Shown in pieces: positions 16,638 to 24,717 of a DNA stretch of 64,000 nucleotides; the stretch's first letter is position 1, and each line of letters opens with the position of its first letter. Source of the DNA: CAZJKE01 sp964546585 (GTDB taxonomy: Bacteria; Planctomycetota; Phycisphaerae; Phycisphaerales; SM1A02); the NCBI GenBank assembly GCA_964546585.1, contig CAZJKE010000007.1, forward strand, positions 1 through 64,000, read 5' to 3'. The position numbers and the translations under genes were made by a program. Under the pieces are notes generated by a model. It made no database searches, was not told the origin of the DNA, and worked only from the letters and a program-made list of their open reading frames with translations.

Positions 16638-18194
16638 ATGGATTATCGCCTGATCCTGCGACAGCTCGGTCTGCTCGTCCTAGTGCTCAGTGGCCTCCTG
16701 CTGGCCATCTGGTGCTGGTCGGTCGTGCGATTCGAACTCATGGAAGATCGCTCGCTGGCAACCCACTTGCCGCTCTTGATGTCGGCGGGGGTGGGTCTGA
16801 CCATGGCCGGGATTCTGTGGGTTCTGGGCCGCACAAGGTTCAAGTCCAACGGAACCGGCGCAGTCGGACGCAGGGAAGCGCTCCTGCTTGTTTCGTCCAG
16901 TTGGATTCTCGGTGCCGTGGTCGCGGCCGTTCCGTTCCTGCTCTGGGCAAGAATGGATGGGGCCGACGACCACCCGTTCCGCTCCGTCATCAATTGTTAC
17001 TTCGAGGCGATGAGCGGTCTCACGACGACCGGCGCTACCGTGCTTACCGACATTTCGTCATTGCCGGAGCCCCTGCTGCTCTGGCGAGCACTCATTCAAT
17101 GGCTCGGGGGACTCGGCATCATCGTACTCTTCGTCGCGGTACTGCCGAGCCTCGGGGTGGGCGGCAAGAAGCTCTTTCGCGTCGAGGCGCCGGGGCCGGA
17201 CCCCGAAGGCGTGCGTCCGCATATCCGCGAAACTGCCCGCCTTCTCTGGGTCATTTATGTCTGCCTGACGCTGGTGGAGATCATTGCTTATCGCATCGCA
17301 GGCATGGGTTGGTTCGACGCCACGTGTCACTCATTCACAACGCTAGCCACGGGCGGATTCAGCACACACCAGAGCAGCATTGGCGCGTACAACTCAAGGT
17401 GGATTGACACGATCACCATCCTGTTCATGGTGCTCGCAGGAGCAAACTTCGGGCTGTATTACGCAGCAGTCAAGGGGAGGATGCGGATCATCTGGAAGGA
17501 CCCGGAGTTCCGGTTCTATATGTTCCTCCTCGCGGCTGGCTCAACAGTAATCGTCTGCGCACTACTCGGTTCGGGCGAAGATATCACGACAACAACTGGA
17601 GTAGCAGAACCCGCAACGATCCAGAACGCACTTACAAACGGCGTGTTTACTGCGGTCTCAATCCAAACGAACACTGGATTTACAACCGCGGACTACGACA
17701 CATGGCCATTCGCTGCCAAGGCGGTCATCGTAATGATGATGTTCATCGGGGGATGTGCAGGCTCGACTGGTGGCGGCATCAAGGTGATTCGCATCTGGAT
17801 TGCAATCAAGGTCATGCTTGGCGAACTTGAACGAGCATTTCGTCCCAATGTGGTGCGGCCGCTTCGGGTAGGAACGACAGCAATCGATCCGGATCTGAAA
17901 CTTGCCACCATCGCCTATGTGCTGGGCGTGGTCGTGTTGTTTGCTGCCGGGGCAGGGACGCTGATGCTGTTGGAGTCGGGCAATGCCGAGTGTGATTTCA
18001 CGACGGCCGCCGCTGCCTCACTTGCCACGGTCTGTACCGTCGGTCCGGGGCTTGCGAAGGTGGGCGCGATGGAGAACTACCTGTGGTTCAGCGATGCCTC
18101 GAAACTGGTCCTCTGCCTGCTGATGGCGATCGGGCGGCTTGAGGTCTTCGCGATTCTCGTGCTGCTGACCCCGCGGTTCTGGATGAAGCGGTAG
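16638..18194 (+). CDS. trkH: Trk potassium uptake channel TrkH
   Basis: A 518-residue K+-translocating membrane subunit. The four pore-loop filters are recognisable: SGLTTTGATVLTD, TLATGGFSTHQSS, IQTNTGFTTADY and LATVCTVGPGLAKVG, each with the conserved glycine. The GGCAGSTGGGIKVIRIWI segment of the intramembrane gating loop is also present. It works with TrkA from the same transcript. Its stop is followed by a palindrome shared with the convergent nuoI gene. Confidence 0.95.
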   Translation: MDYRLILRQLGLLVLVLSGLLLAIWCWSVVRFELMEDRSLATHLPLLMSAGVGLTMAGILWVLGRTRFKSNGTGAVGRREALLLVSSSWILGAVVAAVPFLLWARMDGADDHPFRSVINCYFEAMSGLTTTGATVLTDISSLPEPLLLWRALIQWLGGLGIIVLFVAVLPSLGVGGKKLFRVEAPGPDPEGVRPHIRETARLLWVIYVCLTLVEIIAYRIAGMGWFDATCHSFTTLATGGFSTHQSSIGAYNSRWIDTITILFMVLAGANFGLYYAAVKGRMRIIWKDPEFRFYMFLLAAGSTVIVCALLGSGEDITTTTGVAEPATIQNALTNGVFTAVSIQTNTGFTTADYDTWPFAAKAVIVMMMFIGGCAGSTGGGIKVIRIWIAIKVMLGELERAFRPNVVRPLRVGTTAIDPDLKLATIAYVLGVVVLFAAGAGTLMLLESGNAECDFTTAAAASLATVCTVGPGLAKVGAMENYLWFSDASKLVLCLLMAIGRLEVFAILVLLTPRFWMKR

Positions 18195-18203
18195 GAAGCC
18201 AGG

Positions 18204-18227
18204 AGGGTGTCCAGTACCGGACACCCT
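18204..18227. repeat. Palindromic element between convergent genes (copy 2)
   Basis: AGGGTGTCC (18204-18212) is the inverted repeat of GGACACCCT (18219-18227), with loop AGTACC. It overlaps the last codons of nuoI and follows trkH. It shares AGGAGGGTGTCC and GTACCGGACACC with the element at 7535-7560, again between convergent genes. Likely a bidirectional terminator or dispersed repeat. Confidence 0.6.
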
Positions 18228-18783
18228 ACATGGGCTTGTCGTCGATGGTTTGGTCGTAGACCTCAAGCAGCGTCTGCTTGTCGAAGACCATCTCGTTGCG
18301 GGACAAGCCGACGACTTCATAGCGAGGCGTCAGTTCAATGGCATCGCAGGGACACGCCTCTTCACACATGCCGCAGTAGATGCAACGAAGCTCGTCGATG
18401 TCGAACTGCCGCGGATACTTCTCCCGATCGTCCCACGGCGACTCCTCGGCAACAATGTGAATGCAGTCCGCGGGGCACGCGGTCGAACACATGAAGCACG
18501 CGACACACTTCACCCGGCCCTCGGCGTCCCTGTTCAGGCGATGCACACCCCGAAACACCGACCGCTCCTGCCCACCCTCAAGCACCGGCCGCTGATCTCG
18601 CCTCTCCTCGGGATACTGCACGACCCAGATGTTCGACTTGTTCTTGCCGTCACGCCCGACATTGCCCAGGCAGTGCCGCAGGGTGGTCCCAAGGCCCTTC
18701 AAGACAGCCGGGATGAACAGCGAATCGCCCCGCTTGAGGGGCGAAGGCGTCACATCGATGATCTGGTCGTCGGAAATCGGCAT
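18226..18783 (-). CDS. nuoI: NADH-quinone oxidoreductase subunit I
   Basis: A 185-residue complex I peripheral-arm subunit carrying clusters N6a and N6b. The two 4Fe-4S motifs are CVACFMCSTACPADC and CIYCGMCEEACPCDA, each with a clean CxxCxxCxxxCP pattern. It is a lone nuo gene here; the other complex I subunits are absent from the window. It diverges from the ATP synthase operon with only 30 bp between start codons, and its own -10-like TATAAT lies 12 nt before the ATG. Confidence 0.92.
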   Translation of the reverse strand: MPISDDQIIDVTPSPLKRGDSLFIPAVLKGLGTTLRHCLGNVGRDGKNKSNIWVVQYPEERRDQRPVLEGGQERSVFRGVHRLNRDAEGRVKCVACFMCSTACPADCIHIVAEESPWDDREKYPRQFDIDELRCIYCGMCEEACPCDAIELTPRYEVVGLSRNEMVFDKQTLLEVYDQTIDDKPM

Positions 18784-18795
18784 GGGCAGGCGTCG

Positions 18796-18805
18796 ATTAT
18801 ATGAT
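18796..18805. promoter_or_regulatory. Overlapping divergent -10 elements, nuoI / atpZ
   Basis: The sequence ATTATATGAT gives TATAAT on the minus strand (18801-18796, 12 nt before the nuoI ATG) and TATGAT on the plus strand (18800-18805, 8 nt before the atpZ ATG). Both starts lack a Shine-Dalgarno. The two promoters would compete for polymerase. Confidence 0.55.
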
Positions 18806-18813
18806 GCCGAACC

Positions 18814-19059
18814 ATGGCCGACCCCACCGCATCACGACTCTGGCGACTTTCCGGGATCGGGTTCACGTTCGCCTCCGAAATCGTGGCCGGTGCGCTCATG
18901 GGATGGGGGCTCGTCTGGGTACTTGGTCAGTTTGACGAATCCTGGTCCACCCACACCAAACTGTTCATCGCCGTTGGCGCGATCTGCGGAATTGTCGTCG
19001 GCCTCTACTCGTTCATAAAGTCCTCGCTGCGAGCGGTCCGTGAGAACTCCCCAAGGTGA
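18814..19059 (+). CDS. atpZ: ATP synthase assembly/accessory protein AtpZ
   Basis: An 81-residue membrane protein with two hydrophobic hairpin helices (IVAGALMGWGLVWVLGQ, LFIAVGAICGIVVGLYSFI) separated by a short polar loop. This is the AtpZ/AtpQ-like small protein at the head of many F-type ATPase operons. AtpZ is thought to act with AtpI in assembly or Mg2+/Ca2+ movement. The next gene overlaps its stop by 4 bases (GTGA). Confidence 0.8.
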   Translation: MADPTASRLWRLSGIGFTFASEIVAGALMGWGLVWVLGQFDESWSTHTKLFIAVGAICGIVVGLYSFIKSSLRAVRENSPR

Positions 19060-19478
19060 GTACCCCCACGACCAGCCTCGCTCCAGCCCGCATCGTGACA
19101 GCACAGGTGCTGGCTGTCGCGGTTTCGTGCGGCGTATGGGTGGTGGTCGCCTTGCTGGGGGGATGGAATGCGACCGCTGGCCTGATCGAAACTGTGGTAG
19201 TCGGGGCCATTTCGCTGGCCATGGTGGCCGTCATTCGACCCTCGAATCCGCGGCCCGTCGCAACCTTTGCCACGGTGTGGATGGTGGCCTCGCTGACCCG
19301 CTTCGCAGCGGCCCTTGGGGCCACCTTTTTGCTACACTCCGCGGCTCAACTCGACGCACGACCCCTGCTCTTTTCTTTCCTCCTTGTCGCAGTTCTCCTG
19401 CTTCTGGTCGAGACAAGAGCGGTGGCCAGAACGCTCTCCGCGAACACGCTCCCAAGCAATACAAACGACTCTGCATGA
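19056..19478 (+). CDS. atpI: ATP synthase protein I (AtpI-like)
   Basis: A 140-residue inner-membrane protein with four predicted membrane segments (VLAVAVSCGVWVVVALLG, GLIETVVVGAISLAMVAVI, VWMVASLTRFAAALGATFLL, FSFLLVAVLLLLVET). AtpI helps assemble the c-ring. A GTG start overlaps atpZ (GTGA), and its stop overlaps the atpB ATG (ATGA), so the three are translationally coupled. The family is poorly conserved; the assignment leans on topology and position. Confidence 0.75.
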   Translation: MSTPTTSLAPARIVTAQVLAVAVSCGVWVVVALLGGWNATAGLIETVVVGAISLAMVAVIRPSNPRPVATFATVWMVASLTRFAAALGATFLLHSAAQLDARPLLFSFLLVAVLLLLVETRAVARTLSANTLPSNTNDSA

Positions 19479-20404
19479 TCCCCCTGCTTGCCAGTTCCAA
19501 TCCGATCGAGCACATTCTCGACAAGCCGGTCATCGGCTCCGAGGGCGCCGTGTTTCAAGGCACAGAGCACCTCACGCTGTTCGGCGGACCACTGCTCACG
19601 ATGCACATGGCATCGCTCTTTCTCGCCGGCATAGTGACCTTCATGGTGCTGCGATCAGCAGCTCATCGCATCGCAATTGGACACGAGTCGCAAGGCACCG
19701 ATCGCTACCTGACCAAGGGTCGAGTGTCGCAGGTTATCGAGGTCATCACGCTCTATCTTCGGGACAAGGTCATTGAGCCCGTTCTCGAACACGAGACACA
19801 CAGGTTTCTCCCCTACCTGCTCTCTGTCTTCTACTTCATTCTGGTCTGCAACCTGCTCGGGCTTGCGCCGTTCGCGGATTTTCAGCGCATCGTCGGGCCA
19901 GTCAATGAACAGGGCGAATTGAACTGGGCGGTGTTCGGTGGCACGGCGACCAGCAACCTCGCTGTCACCGTTGGCTTGGCCGCCGTGTCCTTCGTCGTCA
20001 TCCAATGGCACGCCTTCCGATCGCTGGGTATTTCCGGGTGGGCGCACCACCTGACCGGCGGCGCCCCGCTCTACCTGTTGCCGATCATGCTGCCCATTGA
20101 ATTCATGGGCATGTTCATCAAGCCTGCGGCACTCGCCATTCGTCTGTTTGCGAACATGGTGGGTGGCCACACGATGCTGGCCGTACTCACGATGTTCGGC
20201 ATGATGTCCTGGCAGGCCATGCAGAACTATCTGCTCACCGGTGCAGTCGAGGTAATCTCGATCGCAGTGGCCGTACCGATCTGTTTCCTCGAACTCTTTG
20301 TCGCCTTCCTTCAGGCGTTCATCTTCATGTTCCTGACGACCGTGTTCATCGGACAGATGTCACACCATGACGACGAACATGCCGTGGAGGCGATTGCTCC
20401 CTGA
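19475..20404 (+). CDS. atpB: F0F1 ATP synthase subunit a
   Basis: A 309-residue Fo subunit that forms the proton half-channels. The essential arginine lies in KPAALAIRLFANMVGGHTM, and the preceding LLPIMLPIEFMGMFI and following FLELFVAFLQAFIFMFLTTV are family hallmarks. The ATG at 19475 overlaps the atpI stop (ATGA). The N terminus (SSNPIEHILDKP) matches the usual periplasmic start. A 114-nt gap separates it from atpE. Confidence 0.95.
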   Translation: MIPLLASSNPIEHILDKPVIGSEGAVFQGTEHLTLFGGPLLTMHMASLFLAGIVTFMVLRSAAHRIAIGHESQGTDRYLTKGRVSQVIEVITLYLRDKVIEPVLEHETHRFLPYLLSVFYFILVCNLLGLAPFADFQRIVGPVNEQGELNWAVFGGTATSNLAVTVGLAAVSFVVIQWHAFRSLGISGWAHHLTGGAPLYLLPIMLPIEFMGMFIKPAALAIRLFANMVGGHTMLAVLTMFGMMSWQAMQNYLLTGAVEVISIAVAVPICFLELFVAFLQAFIFMFLTTVFIGQMSHHDDEHAVEAIAP

Positions 20405-20518
20405 CAACGAACAACATGACCCGGCGTGGGACGGGTCCTCAACGCGTTCATCAACCACGGCGTTCCCACGACGCCAACTCCCCTCCAGCAGATGCTGGAC
20501 AATGCACTGGAACTACCA

Positions 20519-20845
20519 ATGAAGAAGCTTGTTGCCTGTACTGCTCTTGCCTACGCCGCACTCGCCGTCCTTGGCGTTGATGTCGCTTCCGCAGCCCAAC
20601 ACGCCGGCGAGGCGACTGCTGCGGCCGGCAGCCTGAAGGGCCTTGGTGGCGGTCTTGCCGCCGGACTCGGCGCCTGTGGTGCCGGTATCGGAATCGGTCG
20701 CATCGGCGGCGGTGCCGTGGAAGCCATCGCGAGGCAGCCGGAAATGGCAGGAGCCATCGGAACCAACATGATCATCACGGCTGCGCTCGTCGAGGGCGTC
20801 GCGCTGTTCGCAGTGGTCATCGGTCTGCTTGGCATCCTTGGCTGA
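20519..20845 (+). CDS. atpE: F0F1 ATP synthase subunit c with N-terminal signal-like extension
   Basis: A 108-residue proteolipid. The mature hairpin begins GGGLAAGLGACGAGIGIG, then the polar loop EAIARQPEMAG, then helix 2 with the ion-binding Glu in ITAALVEGVALFAVV. The usual Na+ ligands (Gln in helix 1, Ser/Thr after the Glu) are absent, so it is read as proton-type. The first 28 residues (MKKLVACTALAYAALAVLG, then VDVASAAQ) look like a cleavable signal peptide, making it longer than the usual 70-80 residues. The ATG at 20519 is used. Confidence 0.93.
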   Translation: MKKLVACTALAYAALAVLGVDVASAAQHAGEATAAAGSLKGLGGGLAAGLGACGAGIGIGRIGGGAVEAIARQPEMAGAIGTNMIITAALVEGVALFAVVIGLLGILG

Positions 20846-20860
20846 GTCTCGTTACCCGCC

Positions 20861-20897
20861 CTGCCGGTGATGGTGCTTGTGTGCCTTCACCGGGCAG
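20861..20897 (+). promoter_or_regulatory. Intercistronic hairpin between atpE and atpF
   Basis: CTGCCGGTGA (20861-20870) pairs with TCACCGGGCAG (20887-20897) apart from one bulged base; the loop is about 16 nt. It lies in the 88-nt gap after atpE, the subunit needed in most copies. Likely roles are partial termination or 3' protection of the upstream mRNA; inferred only. Confidence 0.45.
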
Positions 20898-20933
20898 CGC
20901 TCTTACCTGCACGTAGATGCGAGGATCCCGCTG

Positions 20934-21452
20934 ATGATGTTCATCGCTGCTAGTTCGCCCGTCTCAGTCCAGTTGTTGACGCTGATCACGACGCTGGTCG
21001 TGTTCGGGCTCTTTCTCCTGGCTGCGGGCAAGTTCGTCTGGCCAAAAATCCTGAAGGGATTGGATGCCAGAGAGGAAAAACTCCGGAGCGACCTTGATGC
21101 GGCGCAAGAGGCCCGGCAACAGGCCAAGGACGCGCTGGCGGAGTACGAGTCTGAACTTGCCAAGGCTCGGCGTGAGGCAGGCGACATGATCGCTGCGGCT
21201 CGCGACGAAGCCAAGAAGGCCGCAGAGGAACTTCGATCTCGCAATCAGATCGAACTGGGCGAGATGAAAAAGGCGGCCGCCGCGGAGATTGAATCGGCCA
21301 AGAAGGCCGCGATCGCGGAGTTTCATGGCGAGGCCAGTTCGCTTGCCGTTGCGGTGGCGTCCCGGATCCTGGGCCGCGAGATCACCTCGGACGACCAACA
21401 GAGGCTCGTCGAGGATTCGCTGAAGGAACTTGTAGATAGCGCCGCAAAGTAA
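20934..21452 (+). CDS. atpF: F0F1 ATP synthase subunit b
   Basis: A 172-residue peripheral-stalk subunit. It has one N-terminal membrane helix (LLTLITTLVVFGLFLLAAG) ending in FVWPKILKGLDARE, followed by a long right-handed coiled-coil region (AAQEARQQAKDALAEYESEL, AGDMIAAARDEAKKAAEELR) and the C-terminal delta-contacting part (ASRILGREITSDDQQRLVED). The ATG at 20934 is chosen so the membrane helix is N-terminal; the upstream in-frame extension is not conserved in character. Confidence 0.93.
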   Translation: MMFIAASSPVSVQLLTLITTLVVFGLFLLAAGKFVWPKILKGLDAREEKLRSDLDAAQEARQQAKDALAEYESELAKARREAGDMIAAARDEAKKAAEELRSRNQIELGEMKKAAAAEIESAKKAAIAEFHGEASSLAVAVASRILGREITSDDQQRLVEDSLKELVDSAAK

Positions 21453-21459
21453 AGACACC

Positions 21460-22065
21460 ATGACAGCAACCGCCGACGCCCTCTCACATGTCTACGCCCT
21501 CAGCCTCTTTCAACTTGCGGAAGAGGCCGGTGGCACTGACAAGATCATGGAGATCGCCGACGAACTCGAGCAGATCTGCGAACTGATTCGCAGCAACAAT
21601 GAACTGGCAGCATTCTTTGCATCGCCGGTTATCGATGTTGAGCGGCGAAGCGAGAGTCTCGTGGCTATTTTCTCCGATCGACTGACAGATCTTGTGCTCC
21701 GATTCCTGATTGTCCTCAATCAGAAGGGGCGGCTGGGCAATCTGGAGAACATCTCCACCGCGTATGACGCGCTGGTGCAGGAGTCGTTTGGCCGGGTGGA
21801 AGTGGATGTGTTCACCGCACAGCCCATGGCGGCGGCAGATATGGAAGGCATCAAGGCCCAGATGGCATCTACCCTCGGCAAGGAACCCGTCCTGCATCCC
21901 TATGTGGACAAGGCCATGCTCGGCGGCATCAAACTGCGGATCGGCGATCAGTTGATCGACGGTTCCGTATCAACACGACTTCGCCGCATCGGCGAAGACC
22001 TTACGAAGCGCGGCGGCAGTTCCGTCCGCGAGACATTCGAGAGATTCCTGGACGATGCGTCCTGA
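21460..22065 (+). CDS. atpH: F0F1 ATP synthase subunit delta
   Basis: A 201-residue subunit that links the peripheral stalk to the alpha subunits. The N-terminal helical bundle (LSHVYALSLFQLAEEAG, ELAAFFASPVIDVERRSE) and the C-terminal domain (EVDVFTAQPMAAADMEGI, GGIKLRIGDQLIDGSVSTRL) match OSCP/delta. It starts 7 nt after atpF and lies 34 nt before atpA, in the normal bacterial order. Confidence 0.94.
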   Translation: MTATADALSHVYALSLFQLAEEAGGTDKIMEIADELEQICELIRSNNELAAFFASPVIDVERRSESLVAIFSDRLTDLVLRFLIVLNQKGRLGNLENISTAYDALVQESFGRVEVDVFTAQPMAAADMEGIKAQMASTLGKEPVLHPYVDKAMLGGIKLRIGDQLIDGSVSTRLRRIGEDLTKRGGSSVRETFERFLDDAS

Positions 22066-22099
22066 TCGGGCGTCAACCACCAAGAGATGAGAATCAACC

Positions 22100-23647
22100 G
22101 TGAAGATCAAGACTGACGAAATCACATCTGTCATCAAGCAGGAAATTGAACAGTTCTCAAGCGACCTTGAGATCTCCGAGGTGGGGCGGGTCGTGGAAGT
22201 CGGCGACGGCATCGCCCGTATCTACGGGCTCTCCAACTGCATGGCTGGTGAACTCCTCGAATTCGAAACCTCCGAGGGTCCCGTCATGGGCCAAGCCATG
22301 AACCTGGAACTCGATACCGTCGGTGCCATCATCTACGGCAACTACCTGCAGGTCGAGGAAGGCAATACCGTCCGCACGACCAGCAACCTTCTTGAGGTAC
22401 CGGTGGGCAACGAACTGCTCGGCCGCGTCGTCGATCCGCTTGGGAATCCGCTCGATGGTGGATCACCCATCGCGACATCGGCAACCAGAAAGTTGGACAT
22501 TGTGGCACCCGGCATCGCCGCGCGGCAGCCGGTGAAGGAACCGCTCCAGACTGGCGTCAAGGCCGTCGACTCGATGATTCCGATTGGCCGCGGCCAGCGA
22601 GAACTCATCATTGGCGACCGTAAGACGGGCAAGACCGCCGTCGCTCTGGACGCAATCATCAATCAGAAACAGTATTGGGGAACGGACGATGCGGTGGTCT
22701 GCATCTATGTCGCCATCGGCCAGAAGGATTCCACGGTTGCTGGCGTGGTCGAGACGCTGAAAAAACACGGCGCCATGGACTACACCATCGTCGTGGTGGC
22801 TGGGTCGGCGACGCCGGCCCCGCTGCAGTACATCGCCCCCTACGCCGGGTGCGCCATGGGCGAGTTCTTCATGTGGCAGGGCCTGGAGGGGAAGACACCC
22901 AAGCATGTGCTCTGCGTCTATGACGACTTGTCCAAACAGGCCACTGCATATCGGCAACTCTCCCTCCTGCTTCGGCGGCCGCCCGGACGCGAGGCCTACC
23001 CCGGCGATGTTTTCTATCTGCACAGCCGGCTTCTTGAGCGGGCTACGAAGTTGTCGGATGACAATGGTGGTGGCAGCCTGACTGCTCTCCCGATTATCGA
23101 AACGCAGGAAGGCGATGTGTCGGCGTACATCCCGACGAATGTCATCTCGATCACGGACGGCCAGATCTATCTGCAACCCGAACTCTTCGCCGCTGGTGTA
23201 CGGCCCGCCATCAATGTGGGCATTTCCGTGAGCCGTGTCGGTGGCAACGCCCAGATCAGCGCCATGAAGGAAGTCGCAGGATCGCTGCGGCTCGACCTTG
23301 CGGCGTATCGGGAACTCGAGGCTTTCGCCCAACTGGGAACCGAGCTCGACGCAGCCAGCCAGATGCAACTCGACCGTGGTGCCAGGATGGTGGAACTCCT
23401 CAAGCAGGGCCAGTACCAACCCTACGATGCCATCGATCAGGCGATTTCCATCTACGCCGCCTCCAAGGGCTTCATGGATGACCTTCCGCTGGACAAGGTC
23501 CACGCATTTGAGTCCGCCCTGCTGGAGTACATGCGAACGACCGCCCGCGAAACAAGGGACAAGGCTGTGGAGTCCGCCTCCTTCAAGGGGCTTGAGGATG
23601 ACATGGCGAAGGCAATTGGAGATTGCAAGGCCGGATTCAACGCCTGA
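22100..23647 (+). CDS. atpA: F0F1 ATP synthase subunit alpha
   Basis: A 515-residue non-catalytic nucleotide-binding subunit of F1. Walker A is GDRKTGKTAVALDA (about 171), with TGVKAVDSMIPIGRGQRELI before it and the VGLS-type block NVGISVSRVGGNAQ later; the arginine finger lies in the segment ending the catalytic interface. A GTG start begins MKIKTDEITSVIKQEIEQF. It is the last atp gene here: 13 nt after its stop a phosphatase gene begins, and gamma, beta and epsilon are missing. Confidence 0.96.
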   Translation: MKIKTDEITSVIKQEIEQFSSDLEISEVGRVVEVGDGIARIYGLSNCMAGELLEFETSEGPVMGQAMNLELDTVGAIIYGNYLQVEEGNTVRTTSNLLEVPVGNELLGRVVDPLGNPLDGGSPIATSATRKLDIVAPGIAARQPVKEPLQTGVKAVDSMIPIGRGQRELIIGDRKTGKTAVALDAIINQKQYWGTDDAVVCIYVAIGQKDSTVAGVVETLKKHGAMDYTIVVVAGSATPAPLQYIAPYAGCAMGEFFMWQGLEGKTPKHVLCVYDDLSKQATAYRQLSLLLRRPPGREAYPGDVFYLHSRLLERATKLSDDNGGGSLTALPIIETQEGDVSAYIPTNVISITDGQIYLQPELFAAGVRPAINVGISVSRVGGNAQISAMKEVAGSLRLDLAAYRELEAFAQLGTELDAASQMQLDRGARMVELLKQGQYQPYDAIDQAISIYAASKGFMDDLPLDKVHAFESALLEYMRTTARETRDKAVESASFKGLEDDMAKAIGDCKAGFNA

Positions 23648-23660
23648 TTAGGAGGCGGTA

Positions 23661-24713
23661 TTGTGGGAATCTCGTCCATTCTTGGCCGATCAAGGTTCCC
23701 ATATGCAACACCCGCTGATTCCTGCCGCCATCGAAGCCGTCTGCACCGCCGCTGCCGTCTCCCGGGCTGTGCAGGCTAACCTCGATCAGGTCCGCGCAGC
23801 GACCAAGGATGACCGAAGCCCGGTAACGGTCGCCGACTACGCCGTGCAGGCCATCATCGCATTGCATCTCGCCGATGCCGTCGGGCCTGAGGACATGTAC
23901 ATCGTGGGCGAAGAGGATGCCTCCGCGCTGCGAAGTGACGAGCAGGCGATCATTCGCGCGGCGGTTCTGGAAGCCGTGCGTGCATGGAGACCGACTGTCA
24001 CTGAAGACGACGTGTTGGATGCCATTGATCGCTGCGATCATGACGGCACGGCCGACGGGTACTGGGCACTGGACCCCATCGACGGCACAAAGGGGTTTCT
24101 GCGGGGCCAACACTACGCGATCGCGCTTGGGCGAATCGAGAACGGTGCAGTTGTCGCCGGCGCGATGGGATGCCCCAACCTTTCAATCGATCAGTCCTTC
24201 CCCTTGAATCAGCGGGATCCAAACGGCGTGGTCTACGCTGCATCTCGCGGCGCAGGCGCCTGGGAGTTTGCAGGATGCGACCCAAATGCCTCGCCCATGG
24301 GCATGGTGGCCCGCGAATACACGGGCGATCGCCCACTTCGATTCTGCGAGTCGGCTGAGAAAGCGCATTCGAATCAGAGTGACTCGGAACGAATCGCGGA
24401 GCGCATCGGTGATGTCGGCGAACCGGCCCGTCTCGACAGTCAATGCAAGTACGCACTTGTGGCCCGCGGCCAGGCAGATGCGTATCTGCGATTGCCCACT
24501 CGCAAGGGCTATGTCGAGAAGATCTGGGACCACGCAGCCGGGCTCGCCATCGCTACGGAAGCTGGCGCCATCGTGTCCGATATAACAGGGTCGCCGCTGG
24601 ATTTCCGGCATGGACCGCGCCTGGAAAAGAACCGCGGCGTCATCTGCGCCGTACCCGGACTGCACGAGAGGATCATTGCCATGATCGGGGACCTGGCAAT
24701 CGCAGAGGGATGA
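23661..24713 (+). CDS. 3'(2'),5'-bisphosphate nucleotidase (HAL2/CysQ family)
   Basis: A 350-residue metal-dependent phosphatase of the inositol monophosphatase superfamily. Its three metal sites are GEEDAS, WALDPIDGTKGFLRGQ and DHAAGLAIATEAGAIV. The family hydrolyses PAP (3'-phosphoadenosine 5'-phosphate) to AMP, clearing an inhibitory by-product of sulfate metabolism; Li+/Na+ sensitivity is typical. An exact AGGAGG sits 5 nt before the TTG at 23661, so that start is favoured. The ATG at 23703 gives a more typical N terminus and is the alternative. It follows atpA directly and is followed 4 nt later by the carrier gene. Confidence 0.85.
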   Translation: MWESRPFLADQGSHMQHPLIPAAIEAVCTAAAVSRAVQANLDQVRAATKDDRSPVTVADYAVQAIIALHLADAVGPEDMYIVGEEDASALRSDEQAIIRAAVLEAVRAWRPTVTEDDVLDAIDRCDHDGTADGYWALDPIDGTKGFLRGQHYAIALGRIENGAVVAGAMGCPNLSIDQSFPLNQRDPNGVVYAASRGAGAWEFAGCDPNASPMGMVAREYTGDRPLRFCESAEKAHSNQSDSERIAERIGDVGEPARLDSQCKYALVARGQADAYLRLPTRKGYVEKIWDHAAGLAIATEAGAIVSDITGSPLDFRHGPRLEKNRGVICAVPGLHERIIAMIGDLAIAEG

Positions 24714-24717
24714 GTTG

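Noticed and set aside
20846..20933. Rho-independent terminator after atpE
   Set aside because: A hairpin exists but no T-run follows, and atpF-H-A continue in the same direction; listed as regulatory instead.
22463..23503. 346-residue open frame opposite atpA
   Set aside because: Shadow of the alpha-subunit gene; no independent signal.
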